Part shown: positions 1 to 9,894 of the stretch, piece by piece
Numbering within the stretch: the stretch's first letter is position 1
How the letters are laid out: each line of letters opens with the position of its first letter
DNA from: Synechococcus sp. CC9311
GTDB taxonomy: Bacteria > Cyanobacteriota > Cyanobacteriia > PCC-6307 > Cyanobiaceae
Direction: 5' to 3'
Assembly: GCF_000014585.1 (NCBI RefSeq)
Contig: NC_008319.1
Span: forward strand, 434,001-498,000
Length of the DNA: 64,000 bases
Notes under the pieces: model-generated
Databases searched by the model: none
Told to the model about the DNA's origin: nothing
The model's input: only the letters and a program-made list of their open reading frames with translations
Program-made: the position numbers and the translations under genes

Positions 1-186
1 GGTATTGGCGCTTATGACCACCTCCGCGATGACGGCAGGTGATCACACCTCGATTGTTGCGTCCTTTGCGGCGGTGTTTCGACACCACCAAGGAGCGCTC
101 CGGCTTGCGGCCGGTGACTTCACTGAAGTCTGTGACTACCCGGGTTCTGGTACCGGGGGTGTAGGGGCGGAAAGTACGAATTGCCA
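1..186 (-). CDS. rplB: 50S ribosomal protein L2, N-terminal part (cut by window start)
   Basis: Reading from the ATG at 186 on the minus strand gives an L2 N-terminus ([14 protein letters not shown]..., then a KPERSL segment and a basic GRNNRG stretch). Only 62 codons lie in the window; the rest continues beyond position 1. L2 is a large-subunit protein that binds 23S rRNA near the peptidyl-transferase centre. It follows rplW after a 16-base gap, the usual S10-operon order L3-L4-L23-L2. Confidence 0.95.
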
Positions 187-202
187 TGACGATTCAGCCC
201 CC

Positions 203-505
203 TCAGGACTCAGGGAAGAGTTGGATGGAGTTGCCCTCGGCCAGGCGCACCACTGCTTTCTTCACTTGAGCGCGCTTACCGGCAAATCGGCCGATACGAC
301 GACTCCTGCGAGGAGGATTCATGGTGCTAATTCCCGTAACCTTGACATCGAAGAGCTGTTCGACTGCAGCCTTGATGTCGGGCTTGGCGGCTCGATGGTC
401 CACCTCAAACGTGTACTGGTTTTGTTCCAGAGCACGGGTGGCCTTCTCAGTGATCAGCGGGCGGCGGATCACATCGGCCAGACGTCCGGTGAAGCGCTCA
501 GTCAT
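203..505 (-). CDS. rplW: 50S ribosomal protein L23
   Basis: 100 residues starting [20 protein letters not shown], with the L23 pattern RPLITEKAT and the [11 protein letters not shown] rRNA-binding segment. Length is normal for the family. L23 sits at the polypeptide exit tunnel and docks trigger factor and SRP. The ATG at 505 overlaps the end of rplD by 8 bases, so I prefer it over an upstream in-frame start inside rplD. Confidence 0.95.
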   Translation of the reverse strand: MTERFTGRLADVIRRPLITEKATRALEQNQYTFEVDHRAAKPDIKAAVEQLFDVKVTGISTMNPPRRSRRIGRFAGKRAQVKKAVVRLAEGNSIQLFPES

Positions 506-1133
506 CGCCGTAGACCTCCTGAATCTTTGCGAGTGCGTCCTCGCCCACAACCAGCTTGTTGGCGTGGAGCAGATCGAAGACATTGAGTTGGTCGGCTGCG
601 ATCAACTTCACGGTTTCCAAGTTCCGAATGGAGCGTCGCACCGCTTCGGAGGGATTGGTGAGGATGATCAAAACCTTGCTCGTGGCGGAAACGTCAAGTC
701 TCCCCAGAGCATCGATGATCTCTTTGGTCTTCGGAGTCGTCAGCGTGGTTGCGAAATCCTTCACCACCACCAAATCCTCAATACGCGCCATCAGCGCAGT
801 ACGAAGGGCTGAACGACGTTCCTTGCGGTTCATCGCAAGGTTGTAGGACCGGGGCTTAGGTCCAAAAATGATGCCGCCACCTGGACGCAGTGGAGTGCGG
901 ACGGAACCCTGACGTGCGCGGCCCGTACCTTTCTGTTTATAAGGCTTGCGTCCACCACCTCTCACCTCAGACCGAGTGAGGGTGCTTGCGGTGCCTTGAC
1001 GGCTGTGAGCCTGCTGACGCAGCACTGCGCGATGCATCAGATCAAGGGCACTGGCTTCTTTCGCAACCTTTAAGTCAAGGCTTGCTTTGCCAGCTTCTTT
1101 CCCTTGCCAATCACGAACGATGCAATTAGCCAT
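498..1133 (-). CDS. rplD: 50S ribosomal protein L4
   Basis: 211 residues. The central basic segment [19 protein letters not shown] with RTPLRPGGG is the L4 signature loop that reaches into the exit tunnel. The start is the ATG at 1133, whose A is also the last base of the rplC stop (TGATG overlap), implying translational coupling. A GTG codon directly upstream would lie inside the rplC stop and is unlikely. Confidence 0.95.
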   Translation of the reverse strand: MANCIVRDWQGKEAGKASLDLKVAKEASALDLMHRAVLRQQAHSRQGTASTLTRSEVRGGGRKPYKQKGTGRARQGSVRTPLRPGGGIIFGPKPRSYNLAMNRKERRSALRTALMARIEDLVVVKDFATTLTTPKTKEIIDALGRLDVSATSKVLIILTNPSEAVRRSIRNLETVKLIAADQLNVFDLLHANKLVVGEDALAKIQEVYGDD

Positions 1134-1789
1134 CACTTACCTCCTTTGGCGGGCTTGGCGCCCACCCGGTTTGCGGGACGGATGTTCAGCAGTGAACCTG
1201 GTTTGCCAGGAACAGAACCTTTCACCACGAGAAGGTTGCGTTCGCTGTCAATTTTAAGGATCGTCAAACCACGGGTTGTGATTTTTTTGCCGCCGTAGCG
1301 ACCGGACATCCGTTTGCCGGGATAAATCCTCCCTGGCGTTGTGCCGGCACCGATCGAACCGGGTTGGCGATGATTTTTGGAGCCGTGCGTCATTGGACCA
1401 CGACTGAAACCATGGCGCTTTTGCAGACCAGCAAAGCCACGACCCATGGTGTCGCCACTGACGTCGACTTTCTGACCAGCCGCGAAGTCACCGACGGTGA
1501 CGGCACCACCTAACTGAATCCCATCGAGGTCATCGACGCGATATTCACAGAGGTGACGCACTAGGTCCTCGCCAGATTTGGCGAGATGACCTTTCGCGGG
1601 TTTGTTAATCAGCTTTTCGCGAATCTCGCCAAAACCGATCTGTACGGCTTGATAGCCGTCAGTTTCTGAGCTTTTGAGCTGGGTGATGCGGCAAGGGCCT
1701 GCCTCGATCAATGTGACCGGGACGGCTTTGCCTTGCTCGTCGAAGAATTGGGACATGCCCAATTTCTTCCCAAGAATGCCGATAGACAT
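1133..1789 (-). CDS. rplC: 50S ribosomal protein L3
   Basis: 218 residues starting [20 protein letters not shown], a textbook L3 N-terminus, with the conserved [22 protein letters not shown] and [19 protein letters not shown] segments of the extended loop. An AGG-containing ribosome-binding stretch lies just upstream on the minus strand. It is the first gene of the ribosomal operon here; the 389-base gap upstream should hold the operon promoter. Confidence 0.96.
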   Translation of the reverse strand: MSIGILGKKLGMSQFFDEQGKAVPVTLIEAGPCRITQLKSSETDGYQAVQIGFGEIREKLINKPAKGHLAKSGEDLVRHLCEYRVDDLDGIQLGGAVTVGDFAAGQKVDVSGDTMGRGFAGLQKRHGFSRGPMTHGSKNHRQPGSIGAGTTPGRIYPGKRMSGRYGGKKITTRGLTILKIDSERNLLVVKGSVPGKPGSLLNIRPANRVGAKPAKGGK

Positions 1790-2178
1790 GGAGGTAAGAA
1801 CGCCAGCGTGAACAACCGCTTATTCACTAAGGAATGAAGAGGCCTGAGAGGGCGCTGATCGTATTAACGCAGTCATGACCGTCATCGTCTCGCTAGTGGC
1901 GAAGAAGAAGACGGGTTGGAGCTAGCGAGCGAATCAGCTGGCTGAGACTTTCCGTGCAAAGGATTGCTCGGTGAGTTTCTCGGCAGTAACACCAACGAAT
2001 TGATGAGACCGCGCTGGCCTAGGAATCCGGCGCATACGCCGAACCTGCTCTGTGATCTGGAGGCCCGGCTAGCGGACGGGCACAGCTCAACAGTGCAAAC
2101 AAAGACACTACAGCATTGCGATCAAGGGTCTAATCAACGACGTTTAACTGCCAGAATCCTGTTATTCGATCCAATTTC
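1790..2178. other. Intergenic region between divergent rplC and ndhN
   Basis: 389 bases with no supportable gene. By position it must hold the promoter of the minus-strand ribosomal operon and of plus-strand ndhN. I could not assign -10/-35 boxes with confidence and see no long repeat or terminator. The long plus-strand frame crossing this area is out of frame with ndhN and resembles no protein. Confidence 0.7.
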
Positions 2179-2640
2179 ATGCCGCTGCTGCTGTCTGGTC
2201 GTGGTTTCCGCCGTGAGCTGGAGTCGGCAGGTTGTATGGCAGTTTTTGCGCCCCTCGAGGGTGGTGCTGAAACGCGTTTGCTACGCCGATTGCGCGGCGC
2301 TGGCTACCGCACACAGCTCTCTTCTGCACGCGGTTTGGGCGATCCAGAGGTGTTTTTGTTTCAAAAACATGGGATCCGTCCGCCCCATCTTGGACATCAA
2401 AGCGTTGGTCGTGGTGCCGCGGTGGGCGAGGTCCAAGAGGTTATGCCACTTCTCGGTGAGTCGATGTTGGGGACAAAGCCTGTTGTTCTTTGGCTTCTTG
2501 AAGGTCAGGTGTTATCCCGCTCCGAGTTGTCCGCACTATGTGATCTTTGCCGCCGAGAGCCCCGTTTAAAAGTGGTTGTGGAAATGGGTGGTGCTCGAAG
2601 TCTTCGATGGCAACCCTTGAAGGAGCTTTTGAGCAACTGA
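2179..2640 (+). CDS. ndhN: NAD(P)H-quinone oxidoreductase subunit N (NDH-1)
   Basis: 153 residues starting [19 protein letters not shown], with the conserved [16 protein letters not shown] and [19 protein letters not shown] segments typical of cyanobacterial NdhN, a peripheral subunit of the thylakoid NDH-1 complex serving respiration and cyclic electron flow. Length matches the family. It overlaps the start of ldpA by 34 bases, so the two are probably cotranscribed. Confidence 0.93.
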   Translation: MPLLLSGRGFRRELESAGCMAVFAPLEGGAETRLLRRLRGAGYRTQLSSARGLGDPEVFLFQKHGIRPPHLGHQSVGRGAAVGEVQEVMPLLGESMLGTKPVVLWLLEGQVLSRSELSALCDLCRREPRLKVVVEMGGARSLRWQPLKELLSN

Positions 2641-3680
2641 ATCTCACTGTGAAGGCTGCTCTTCAGAGAGCGGATGCCGGTGAGCTGGCTCTGGGGAATG
2701 GATCCTGGGTCAAGTTGATTTGTGGCGCCAGTAACCAAGACTCGGCCACCATCGGCGATCTCTGTGCGCTCTTTGCTGTCGCAGGAGTTCATTGCGTGGA
2801 TGTGGCAGCTGATATTGCAGTTGTGCGTGCTGCTCGCGAAGGACTCGATTGGGCCTGGGAGCACACGAGGCGGCGCCCCTGGTTGATGGTGAGTGTGAGT
2901 GATGGAAATGATGCCCATTTCCGTAAGGCGGTTTTCGATCCAGGCCTTTGCCCCCCCGATTGTTCACGGCCTTGCGAGCGGGTCTGTCCAGCCGATGCCA
3001 TCCGTGCCGCTGTGGGCGTTGATGAACAGCTTTGCTACGGGTGCGGTCGCTGTTGGCCTGCCTGCCCGTCCCAACTCATCCAATCCATGGATCGTCGGGT
3101 GGGCCTGAATGATTTGGCTTCCCTGCTTCACAACTTACGTCCCGATGCTTTGGAAATACACACGGCCCCCGGGCGCTTGAATGCTTTTCAGGCCACTCTT
3201 GAACAAGTTCGTCTTGCGAATGTTCCCCTGCGAAGGCTGTCAGTGAGTTGTGGCCTTGAAGGCCATCACGTCACGGTGGAGTCGCTTTCCAAGGAACTGT
3301 GGCAGCGCCATCAGGCCTTGCGTGCGTTTCAACAACGCCCGCTTTGGCAGCTTGATGGTCGTCCTATGAGCGGAGATCTTGGGGTTGGCACCGCCCATGC
3401 AGCCGTTGGGTTGTGGCAGCGGCTCCATCCTTTGGCACCGCCCGGTCCATTGCAGTTGGCGGGTGGAACCAACACAGCAACGCTTGGTTTGCTCCCACGT
3501 GAGGGCAGGGCGATTGGACCTGCTGGTGTTGCTTTTGGTGGTGTGGCCAGGACGCTCGTTCAGCCCTTTTTTCAAGCGGCGCAAGACCGGGGATGCCGTT
3601 TGCGCGACTGGCCGGATGGCTGGGCTCAGTCTCTTCGAGCTGCTCGCGCGTTGATTGCGCCTTGGTTGCGGCGTAGCTGA
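2607..3680 (+). CDS. ldpA: LdpA, Fe-S protein of the light/redox input to the circadian clock
   Basis: 357 residues from the ATG at 2607 ([13 protein letters not shown]). Two ferredoxin-type cysteine clusters lie around residues 115-155: [14 protein letters not shown] and [12 protein letters not shown], the hallmark of LdpA, which in Synechococcus elongatus adjusts clock period to redox state. The reading frame extends upstream into ndhN, but the chosen ATG gives the family length. The 34-base overlap with ndhN suggests coupling. Confidence 0.88.
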   Translation: MATLEGAFEQLNLTVKAALQRADAGELALGNGSWVKLICGASNQDSATIGDLCALFAVAGVHCVDVAADIAVVRAAREGLDWAWEHTRRRPWLMVSVSDGNDAHFRKAVFDPGLCPPDCSRPCERVCPADAIRAAVGVDEQLCYGCGRCWPACPSQLIQSMDRRVGLNDLASLLHNLRPDALEIHTAPGRLNAFQATLEQVRLANVPLRRLSVSCGLEGHHVTVESLSKELWQRHQALRAFQQRPLWQLDGRPMSGDLGVGTAHAAVGLWQRLHPLAPPGPLQLAGGTNTATLGLLPREGRAIGPAGVAFGGVARTLVQPFFQAAQDRGCRLRDWPDGWAQSLRAARALIAPWLRRS

Positions 3681-3746
3681 TCGGACACCGACCCAGTGTT
3701 CCTCTTGCTATGAATGTTTTCGGTCCGACTGCCGGCCGAGTGAGCC

Positions 3747-5393
3747 ATGACGACCGAGCGCATTACCGACGATTTAAACCGACTCGTCTCTTTGCTTCCT
3801 GCAGAGCTCCAATCCTCGTTGGCCTCAACGGAGTCAAGAGATCAACTTCTCGAGGTTGTGCTCGACCTTGGACGTGTTCCTGAAGCCCGTTATTCCGGTT
3901 GGTCCACTGCTCTAGGAAGCACCAGCGTTACCCATGCTGATCTGCAGGCGATGGTGGAACGTCTGGGCCAGTTTGGTTCTGACAACAGGGCTGGCATTGA
4001 GCGAACCCTGCATCGCATCAGTGCCATTCGTAATCGCCGAGGTGAGGTCGTGGGCCTTACCTGCCGAGTTGGGCGTGCTGTTTTTGGGACGGTGGCCATG
4101 GTGCGCGATCTTCTCGATAGTGGTGAGTCGTTACTGCTTATGGGCCGTCCCGGTGTCGGTAAAACCACGGCCTTGCGCGAGATCGCTCGCGTTCTTGCCG
4201 ATGACCTGGGAAAGCGTGTCGTTGTGATTGATACCAGCAATGAAATTGCGGGGGATGGTGATATCCCCCATCCCGCCATTGGTCGAGCGCGGCGCATGCA
4301 GGTTGCTAGGCCAGAGCTTCAGCATCAAGTGATGATTGAGGCAGTGGAGAACCACATGCCTGAGGTGATCGTTATTGACGAAATCGGCACCGAGTTGGAA
4401 GCGCGTGCAGCCCGCACGATTGCTGAACGGGGGGTGACCTTGGTGGCGACAGCGCACGGAAATGCCCTGTCCAACCTCATTAAAAATCCAACCTTGTGCG
4501 ACCTCATTGGTGGCATTGAATCCGTCACCCTTGGCGACGATGAGGCTCGCCGTCGTCGCAGCCAGAAAACGGTGCTCGAACGGGCGGCTGAACCCACTTT
4601 TTCAATGGCCGTGGAGATGCACAGCCGCAGTCGCTGGGCTGTGTATCGAGAGGTGGGACGGGCGGTTGATGCATTGCTACGCGGGCAGTTGCCCAGTCCT
4701 GAAGAGCGAAAGATGGCTTCAGATGGACGAGTTCTTCGGGTTGAACCCCAGTTGTCTACCTCGCCGCTAAGGCGCCCATCCTTGGCGCCGGTTCCGCTGC
4801 CAAGCCCCCTCGATCCCATCCCATTGCAACCGGTAGGAATGGGTGGTTCTACGCAATCAGAGCTCAAGCCGTCTCAGGCGCCGTCCAAGATGTTTCAGGT
4901 TCTTTGTTGTGGTCTGAGCGAGCAACGTCTGGATGAAGCGGTTCGACGTCATGACTGGTCTATTCAGGCGGTGGATGATCTGGTGCAGGCCGATGTGGTG
5001 TTGAGCGTTCGCCAAGGACTTGGTCGTCAACCTGAACTGCGTCGTCAAGCGAGAGAAGCTGGCGTCCCGATTTTGGTGATCAAATCCGACACTCTTCCGC
5101 AAGTGGAGAGGGCATTGGAGCGTTTGTTGATGCGCCGAGACTCTGGTTTGCCCCATCGAGACTCAGCGGACTCTGGTGATGGTGATGGTGATCAGTCCGA
5201 CGCCTCAGCCGCTCTGGAGGAATGCCGTCTGGCCATCGAGCAAGTGGTGGTTCCGCAAGGCCGTCCCGTGGAACTTCTTCCCCGCACCGAAGAGGTGCGC
5301 CAAATGCAATCAGACCTCGTGACTCGCTACCGCCTTCGCAGCGATGTGTATGGCACGAGTGGTCAGCGGCGATTGAGAGTGTTTCCACCTTGA
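3747..5393 (+). CDS. R3H-domain AAA ATPase (Ycf45 / SpoIIIAA-like)
   Basis: 548 residues. A P-loop [18 protein letters not shown] sits near residues 130-150, followed by Walker B-like [18 protein letters not shown] (about 205-222), the SpoIIIAA/Ycf45-type secretion-ATPase-like fold. A low-complexity Pro/Ser linker follows, then a second domain, and the C-terminus (about 510-548, [10 protein letters not shown]) resembles an R3H single-stranded nucleic-acid-binding motif. Conserved in cyanobacteria; exact function unknown. Stand-alone, followed by tRNA-Gln. Confidence 0.85.
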   Translation: MTTERITDDLNRLVSLLPAELQSSLASTESRDQLLEVVLDLGRVPEARYSGWSTALGSTSVTHADLQAMVERLGQFGSDNRAGIERTLHRISAIRNRRGEVVGLTCRVGRAVFGTVAMVRDLLDSGESLLLMGRPGVGKTTALREIARVLADDLGKRVVVIDTSNEIAGDGDIPHPAIGRARRMQVARPELQHQVMIEAVENHMPEVIVIDEIGTELEARAARTIAERGVTLVATAHGNALSNLIKNPTLCDLIGGIESVTLGDDEARRRRSQKTVLERAAEPTFSMAVEMHSRSRWAVYREVGRAVDALLRGQLPSPEERKMASDGRVLRVEPQLSTSPLRRPSLAPVPLPSPLDPIPLQPVGMGGSTQSELKPSQAPSKMFQVLCCGLSEQRLDEAVRRHDWSIQAVDDLVQADVVLSVRQGLGRQPELRRQAREAGVPILVIKSDTLPQVERALERLLMRRDSGLPHRDSADSGDGDGDQSDASAALEECRLAIEQVVVPQGRPVELLPRTEEVRQMQSDLVTRYRLRSDVYGTSGQRRLRVFPP

Positions 5394-5434
5394 ATCAGGG
5401 ATTCGTTGTGAGAGGTGGATTGACGAAGGTCACT

Positions 5435-5500
5435 ATGTTGTGGGTAACTATGTATGCGCTAGCAGGGATCACCAGTTTGGTGATGCTGAGCTGGAGTTAA
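5435..5500 (+). CDS. Possible 21-residue single-span membrane peptide
   Basis: Between the R3H gene and tRNA-Gln, an ATG at 5435 is preceded by GAAGG at good ribosome-binding distance and opens a 21-codon frame ([20 protein letters not shown] plus S) ending one base before the tRNA. The peptide is almost entirely hydrophobic, like small photosynthetic-membrane subunits, but I recognise no known subunit. It may be chance. Confidence 0.3.
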   Translation: MLWVTMYALAGITSLVMLSWS

Positions 5501-5572
5501 TGGGCCGTCGCCAAGCGGTAAGGCAGCGGGTTTTGGTCTCGCCATTCCTAGGTTCGAATCCTAGCGGCCCAG
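5501..5572 (+). tRNA. trnQ: tRNA-Gln(TTG)
   Basis: 72-nt cloverleaf. Acceptor TGGGCCG pairs with CGGCCCA, the T-arm contains GGTTCGAATCC, and the anticodon stem GCGGG/CTCGC encloses loop TTTTGGT with anticodon TTG at 5533-5535. CCA is not encoded. Confidence 0.93.
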
Positions 5573-5588
5573 TTTTTCCGGATTCCCG

Positions 5589-6353
5589 GTGTCGTTGCAA
5601 CCTCTCCTCGTTTTCGATTTCGACGGGGTGATCCTCGACGGAATGGATGAATACTGGTCGAGTTCTCGAGCAGCTTGTCGATCCCTGCTTCAGGGGGTGT
5701 TATTGCCTGAGCAAACACCGACCAGCTTTCGTCACTTGCGTCCCTGGGTTCATCACGGCTGGGAGATGGTCCTGATCGCTGCATTGCTTCAAGAGTCAGA
5801 CGGACCGTTGCAGTGTCTTGGTGTTGATGCTTTCGCCGCTGACTATGACCAGCAGCTTCGCGCTGGTCTCGATCGGTTTGGATGGCAATCGTCGCAGCTA
5901 CAAGATTCTCTGGAGCGGGTCCGCCGTCAGGCCGTGTCTGACGATCGTGCCGGTTGGGTGGCATTGCATCGGCCATTTGACGGGGTGACTGAGCGTTTGT
6001 TGCGCTTGGAGGATGAGGGTGTGGCTTGGTCTGTGCTCACAACAAAAGGGCGTGATTTCACGGCTGAGTTGCTTGAGGCTTTTCAGCTTCGACCCATACG
6101 CCTCGATGGCAGAGAGTCCGGCCCAAAGCCTGAGGTGTTACTTCGCTTGTGCCGCGAATGGGTGCTGAAGGGTTTTGTGGAAGATCGGCGGGCCACTCTT
6201 GAAGCTGTGTTGGAGACACCTGGACTTGAAGATATGAACTGCTTTTTGGCCGATTGGGGCTATCTGCGTCCGGCGGACCGAGAGGGTTTGCCTCAAGGGA
6301 TTGATTTGCTGTCGACCAGCAAATTTGCATCCCCCTTGGCGATCTGGCTCTGA
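5589..6353 (+). CDS. HAD-family hydrolase
   Basis: 254 residues from a GTG start at 5589. The N-terminal motif [10 protein letters not shown] matches HAD DxDG(V/T), with the nucleophilic Asp near residue 10. A helical cap follows, then VLTTKGRDF (motif II-like Thr), and [10 protein letters not shown] (motif III-like Lys) with LADWGYL late in the protein. Typical of phosphatase/phosphoglycolate-phosphatase-like members; substrate not predictable. It starts 17 bases after tRNA-Gln. Confidence 0.8.
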   Translation: MSLQPLLVFDFDGVILDGMDEYWSSSRAACRSLLQGVLLPEQTPTSFRHLRPWVHHGWEMVLIAALLQESDGPLQCLGVDAFAADYDQQLRAGLDRFGWQSSQLQDSLERVRRQAVSDDRAGWVALHRPFDGVTERLLRLEDEGVAWSVLTTKGRDFTAELLEAFQLRPIRLDGRESGPKPEVLLRLCREWVLKGFVEDRRATLEAVLETPGLEDMNCFLADWGYLRPADREGLPQGIDLLSTSKFASPLAIWL

Positions 6354-6361
6354 TTCGATAA

Positions 6362-6375
6362 CGTACATGTGTACT
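6362..6375 (+). promoter_or_regulatory. Candidate LexA (SOS) box upstream of recA
   Basis: CGTACATGTGTACT matches the cyanobacterial SOS-box pattern (RGTAC-N3-DGTWC-B) at all but the first base and is nearly palindromic. It lies about 130 bases before the recA start and right after the HAD gene, a position suited to LexA control of recA. Inferred from pattern only. Confidence 0.55.
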
Positions 6376-6505
6376 AGATGAGACAAGTGGCGCTGGCCGG
6401 GGCACTGGATGATCTGTCCAGTGTTGAGTCGACTTCAGTTTGCGGGGCTCCCTCCGGCTGAATCGGCGACCTGCGGCACCTGTTTCTTCTTAACTGTTCA
6501 TTGCT

Positions 6506-7654
6506 ATGCCAGCCGACGTGAAAGCCGCTCAATCCTCTGCAGGAGATTCCCGTCCAGGCGAGAGGGACAAAGCCTTAGACCTTGTGCTCGGTCAGATCGA
6601 GCGAAATTTTGGAAAGGGTTCAATCATGCGTTTGGGGGATGCCTCCCGAATGCGGGTGGAAACCATCTCCACGGGGGCCCTTACTCTTGACCTCGCCCTT
6701 GGCGGCGGGTACCCCAAGGGGCGAGTGGTTGAGGTCTACGGGCCTGAGAGTTCAGGTAAGACCACGCTCACGCTTCATGCCATCGCTGAGGTGCAAAAGC
6801 GTGGAGGAGTGGCGGCATTCGTTGATGCTGAGCACGCCCTTGATCCTGTTTATGCGGCCTCCCTCGGCGTTGACATCGAGAATCTGCTGGTCTCCCAGCC
6901 GGATACGGGTGAGATGGCACTTGAGATCGTCGATCAGCTGGTTCGTTCTGCTGCGGTCGACATTGTTGTGGTCGACTCTGTTGCCGCGCTGACGCCAAGA
7001 GCGGAAATTGAGGGAGAGATGGGGGATTTGGCTGTTGGAGCCCAAGCTCGCTTGATGAGCCAGGCGATGCGCAAGATCACTGGCAACATTGGTAAGTCCG
7101 GTTGCACCGTGATTTTCCTGAACCAGCTTCGGCTGAAGATCGGAGTGACCTATGGCAATCCCGAAACCACAACTGGCGGCAATGCGCTCAAGTTCTACGC
7201 CTCGGTACGGCTTGATATTCGGCGGATCCAAACCCTCAAACGTGGCACTGAGGAGTACGGCATTCGGGCGAAGGTGAAAGTGGCGAAAAATAAGGTGGCA
7301 CCTCCGTTTCGTATTGCTGAATTCGACATTTTGTTTGGGCGTGGGATCAGCACACTCGGCTGTGTTCTCGACTTAGCCGAGGAAACGGGCGTGGTAACGC
7401 GCAAAGGGGCCTGGTACAGCTACGAGGGCGACAACATTGGCCAAGGTCGTGACAACACAATCGGTTGGCTCGAGCAAAACCCTGAGGCCAAGGACGCCAT
7501 CGAAGTGCTTGTGCGTCAAAAGTTGACCGAAGGATCGGAGGTGACAGCGAATTCGATGCGTCCTTTGGCTGCTGCAGCCCGCTCAGCTGCTGCCAAGCCT
7601 TCGGCTAAAACTGCTGATACAGATAAAAAGTTAGTTGCTGATGGAGCCGCTTAG
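6506..7654 (+). CDS. recA: Recombinase RecA
   Basis: 382 residues. Walker [20 protein letters not shown] lies near residues 78-96, [10 protein letters not shown] follows, and [11 protein letters not shown] is Walker B. The L2-loop region [21 protein letters not shown] is canonical. RecA forms the nucleoprotein filament for homologous recombination and LexA self-cleavage. The C-terminal tail is Ala/Lys-rich. Its stop overlaps the convergent DUF1815 gene by 4 bases (TTAG). Confidence 0.98.
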   Translation: MPADVKAAQSSAGDSRPGERDKALDLVLGQIERNFGKGSIMRLGDASRMRVETISTGALTLDLALGGGYPKGRVVEVYGPESSGKTTLTLHAIAEVQKRGGVAAFVDAEHALDPVYAASLGVDIENLLVSQPDTGEMALEIVDQLVRSAAVDIVVVDSVAALTPRAEIEGEMGDLAVGAQARLMSQAMRKITGNIGKSGCTVIFLNQLRLKIGVTYGNPETTTGGNALKFYASVRLDIRRIQTLKRGTEEYGIRAKVKVAKNKVAPPFRIAEFDILFGRGISTLGCVLDLAEETGVVTRKGAWYSYEGDNIGQGRDNTIGWLEQNPEAKDAIEVLVRQKLTEGSEVTANSMRPLAAAARSAAAKPSAKTADTDKKLVADGAA

Positions 7655-8001
7655 CGGCTTGCGATTTCAGGGGTGCTGCCCGTTGCGGAGCGCTCCTGAA
7701 TGGAGGTAGCGATTCGTTGAAGCTCCTGAATGGCTTCTGCACCCTCAAATTTCACGAGTTCTCGTCCATTGCGGGATTCGACCCAGCTGATCCCGAAGTC
7801 GGACACTAGAAAACGCACGAGATGTTGATCGCCGAGTTCAGCTACGAACGACGCGGTTTTGCCGTCGCGGCCATCTCCCTCATCGCAGCTGTAGCAGGTG
7901 GCAACGATCCCTTGCTTTTGCAGGCTTGAGGCAAGGGCATGAAGGCTCATGACCAAGTCTTGGACGACGGAGCGGTACTGATCGGCAAGGCGTGAAAACA
8001 T
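7651..8001 (-). CDS. DUF1815-family protein
   Basis: 116 residues from the ATG at 8001 ([20 protein letters not shown]). It contains [14 protein letters not shown] and [24 protein letters not shown], which I recognise as the conserved cyanobacterial DUF1815 pattern; function unknown. An upstream in-frame extension would run through the palindrome at 8015-8041 and is unlikely. Its stop codon interlocks with the recA stop on the opposite strand. Confidence 0.8.
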   Translation of the reverse strand: MFSRLADQYRSVVQDLVMSLHALASSLQKQGIVATCYSCDEGDGRDGKTASFVAELGDQHLVRFLVSDFGISWVESRNGRELVKFEGAEAIQELQRIATSIQERSATGSTPEIASR

Positions 8002-8014
8002 CACGGATGTCCGT

Positions 8015-8041
8015 AAAACCTTTAGGAATCCTAAAGGTTTT
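8015..8041 (-). terminator. Perfect 13-bp inverted repeat (terminator or operator)
   Basis: AAAACCTTTAGGA, one spacer base, then its exact reverse complement. Transcribed from either strand it folds into a hairpin ending in four U. On the minus strand it follows the helicase/DUF2839 pair and precedes the DUF1815 start, so it may end that transcript; the tight dyad is also compatible with a protein-binding site. Confidence 0.5.
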
Positions 8042-8092
8042 GACTTGTCCCGGGCTAAGCGGTTTTTTGATATCCCTCTTTTGGTTGGAGGG

Positions 8093-8332
8093 TTAGGGCG
8101 TGTCGGCCAGCGTCCACCAACCGGCAGCCGGTCCAATGAAGCGCACCACGATCCAAAACAGCACCAAGGCTCCGATGCCGATCCAGGCTCCACGGGTAGT
8201 TAAGGCAACAAATCGCTGGGATTGGCTCCTGGTTAACGGCAGCCAAGCAACGATTCGCTCGCTGTCCTTCGGGTCTGGTTTGCGTTGCTTGGGAGGTAGT
8301 CCCTGGCTGTTGCGACGTCGAGCTTCTCCCAT
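8093..8332 (-). CDS. DUF2839-family small membrane protein
   Basis: 79 residues starting MGEARRRNSQGLPPKQ, the usual basic N-terminus of this cyanobacterial family, then a hydrophobic span around residues 50-70 (WIGIGALVLFWIVVRFIGP). Function unknown. An ATG at 8356 would add eight residues. It follows the helicase-like gene by about 40 bases and is probably cotranscribed with it. Confidence 0.75.
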   Translation of the reverse strand: MGEARRRNSQGLPPKQRKPDPKDSERIVAWLPLTRSQSQRFVALTTRGAWIGIGALVLFWIVVRFIGPAAGWWTLADTP

Positions 8333-8373
8333 CGAGGCAGGCTGATTGGCTTCCATCAAGACTAGGGAGGGTG

Positions 8374-9828
8374 TCAGTCCGGCAACAGTCGCTGGAGTGG
8401 AGACCAAGGCTCGAGGGCGCGTAGGACCTGCTTCCCCCAGCTCCGTCCGCGCACCCTTCCATCCAAAATGGCGAGCCGTCCGCCGCTCTGTCGTAGGGGA
8501 GCGACCGCAGGAACCAGCTTCGCCAGAGCTTCCGGCAGAAGCAGATCGCGGAACCAATCTTTCCCCAGTTTTTTCAATGACTCCACTCGTGCAGCCGTGA
8601 GCGGATCTTCCAAACTGGACACAGGAAGTAAGGCAACGATGAGCTGATCCAGTGCCGGTAGCTGGTTCTGATGGTCCATCCACCACGACCAACTGCAGCA
8701 GATCACTCCGTTGACTTCTGGTGCTGTGTCTTGATGAATCACCCTGCTGCCAAATTCTCCGGCGAGTTCGGTGGTGAGTTTTTGCCTTAGTCCTGGATCG
8801 TCCAGCAAAACAAGGGTCAGTCCACGACGACCAAGAATCAGGCGCCGGCATTGATCAAGAAGATGCTCCGCATAGCTCGCTGTATTCGGCAATGGTTGTC
8901 GTCTGGGCGCAAACAAGCGCAGCGGTTCTGTGCGGATCCGATCGTGGAGTTGGATGTCCACAAGGGGCCCTGACTCCGTAGATCGTTCATCGGTGCGCCT
9001 TTTCCGTTCCAGAAATACGCCATCCGTTTGGAGAAGAATCGAGGGGTGTTGATTCAGCAGACAATGAAGGGTTTGGAGTGGTTCCAAGGGTTGGAGAGTC
9101 CAGGTCCACTGCAGCAGGTTTTGGTCGAGGTGAGCCCAGCTGGCCCATTGCGAACTCTGGAGTGTTAGCAATTCAGCCCAGGGCTCTGGTGCCGGCCCAA
9201 GCAGGCCGATTAAGTCGCGCAGGCTCACCAACGCGCTGCTTGGCATTGGGAGGTCGCAAGTGGATCGGCTTGAGGCGGCGAACAATTGGCGGCTGAGGCG
9301 TTCATGGAGGTCGAGGAGAGCAGGACCTGCTGTTGGGTAGGCCTGACGCAACCGATCCCAATCCTGGGTTTCGATGCTGAGCTCCATCGCTTGGCGCAGA
9401 TGGTGCGCCAACGATTCCGCTTCGGGAATAATCAACTGATGCGAATGTTTGAAGCCGCGGCGGCGGTGAACGTTGACCAGTTCGGAGGGAGAGAGCAACC
9501 ACAGTTGCGAGTCGGGAGGTGCAGTGCTGCCGCTCCAGCAGGCCAGCCTTAACCCCCCTTGGCGAAGGCGCGGTAGTTCGACTTGAAGGAAGCGTTGCCG
9601 TTGGCGTTCATCAAGCACCAGCACGCAGTCTTGGGATTGAAGGCAAAGAGGAACAAGCAACCCCAGCCACCAGCGATCCCGCTCTCCTGCAGACAATCGG
9701 ATTCGGGTGCGGTCTTGTCTGCGCAAGCTGCGACCGATCAGACGGCTGAGCGTTAGATGGTGCTCCCATGGCATCTCCTCCAGATGGAGTAGCTGCTTGA
9801 GTTGCTGATGGGCTTGGACTTCCAGCAT
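8374..9828 (-). CDS. Degenerate DinG/XPD-type helicase-like protein
   Basis: 484 residues. The C-terminal part (about 450-470, GRLAILDGRVRGRSWGKQVL) resembles motif VI of DinG/Rad3 helicases, and LVLDERQRQRFL/LIIPEAESL occupy positions expected for early motifs. However, there is no Walker A (GxGKT) and no DEAH box, so ATP hydrolysis is doubtful. Conserved in marine picocyanobacteria as helicase-like by my recollection. Followed by the DUF2839 gene on the same strand. Confidence 0.6.
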   Translation of the reverse strand: MLEVQAHQQLKQLLHLEEMPWEHHLTLSRLIGRSLRRQDRTRIRLSAGERDRWWLGLLVPLCLQSQDCVLVLDERQRQRFLQVELPRLRQGGLRLACWSGSTAPPDSQLWLLSPSELVNVHRRRGFKHSHQLIIPEAESLAHHLRQAMELSIETQDWDRLRQAYPTAGPALLDLHERLSRQLFAASSRSTCDLPMPSSALVSLRDLIGLLGPAPEPWAELLTLQSSQWASWAHLDQNLLQWTWTLQPLEPLQTLHCLLNQHPSILLQTDGVFLERKRRTDERSTESGPLVDIQLHDRIRTEPLRLFAPRRQPLPNTASYAEHLLDQCRRLILGRRGLTLVLLDDPGLRQKLTTELAGEFGSRVIHQDTAPEVNGVICCSWSWWMDHQNQLPALDQLIVALLPVSSLEDPLTAARVESLKKLGKDWFRDLLLPEALAKLVPAVAPLRQSGGRLAILDGRVRGRSWGKQVLRALEPWSPLQRLLPD

Positions 9829-9894
9829 CAGTGGAGCCTAAGCAGTGCTCTGAACTGGTTTGGTTCAGGGGGATCGATCGATCAACATGGGTGA

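Noticed and set aside
1964-2569. 201-codon plus-strand frame overlapping ndhN
   Set aside because: It runs in a different frame through a clear ndhN gene and has no recognisable protein pattern.
8002-8193. Longer start for the DUF1815 gene
   Set aside because: The extra residues run through a palindrome and antisense to the DUF2839 gene end and are not protein-like.
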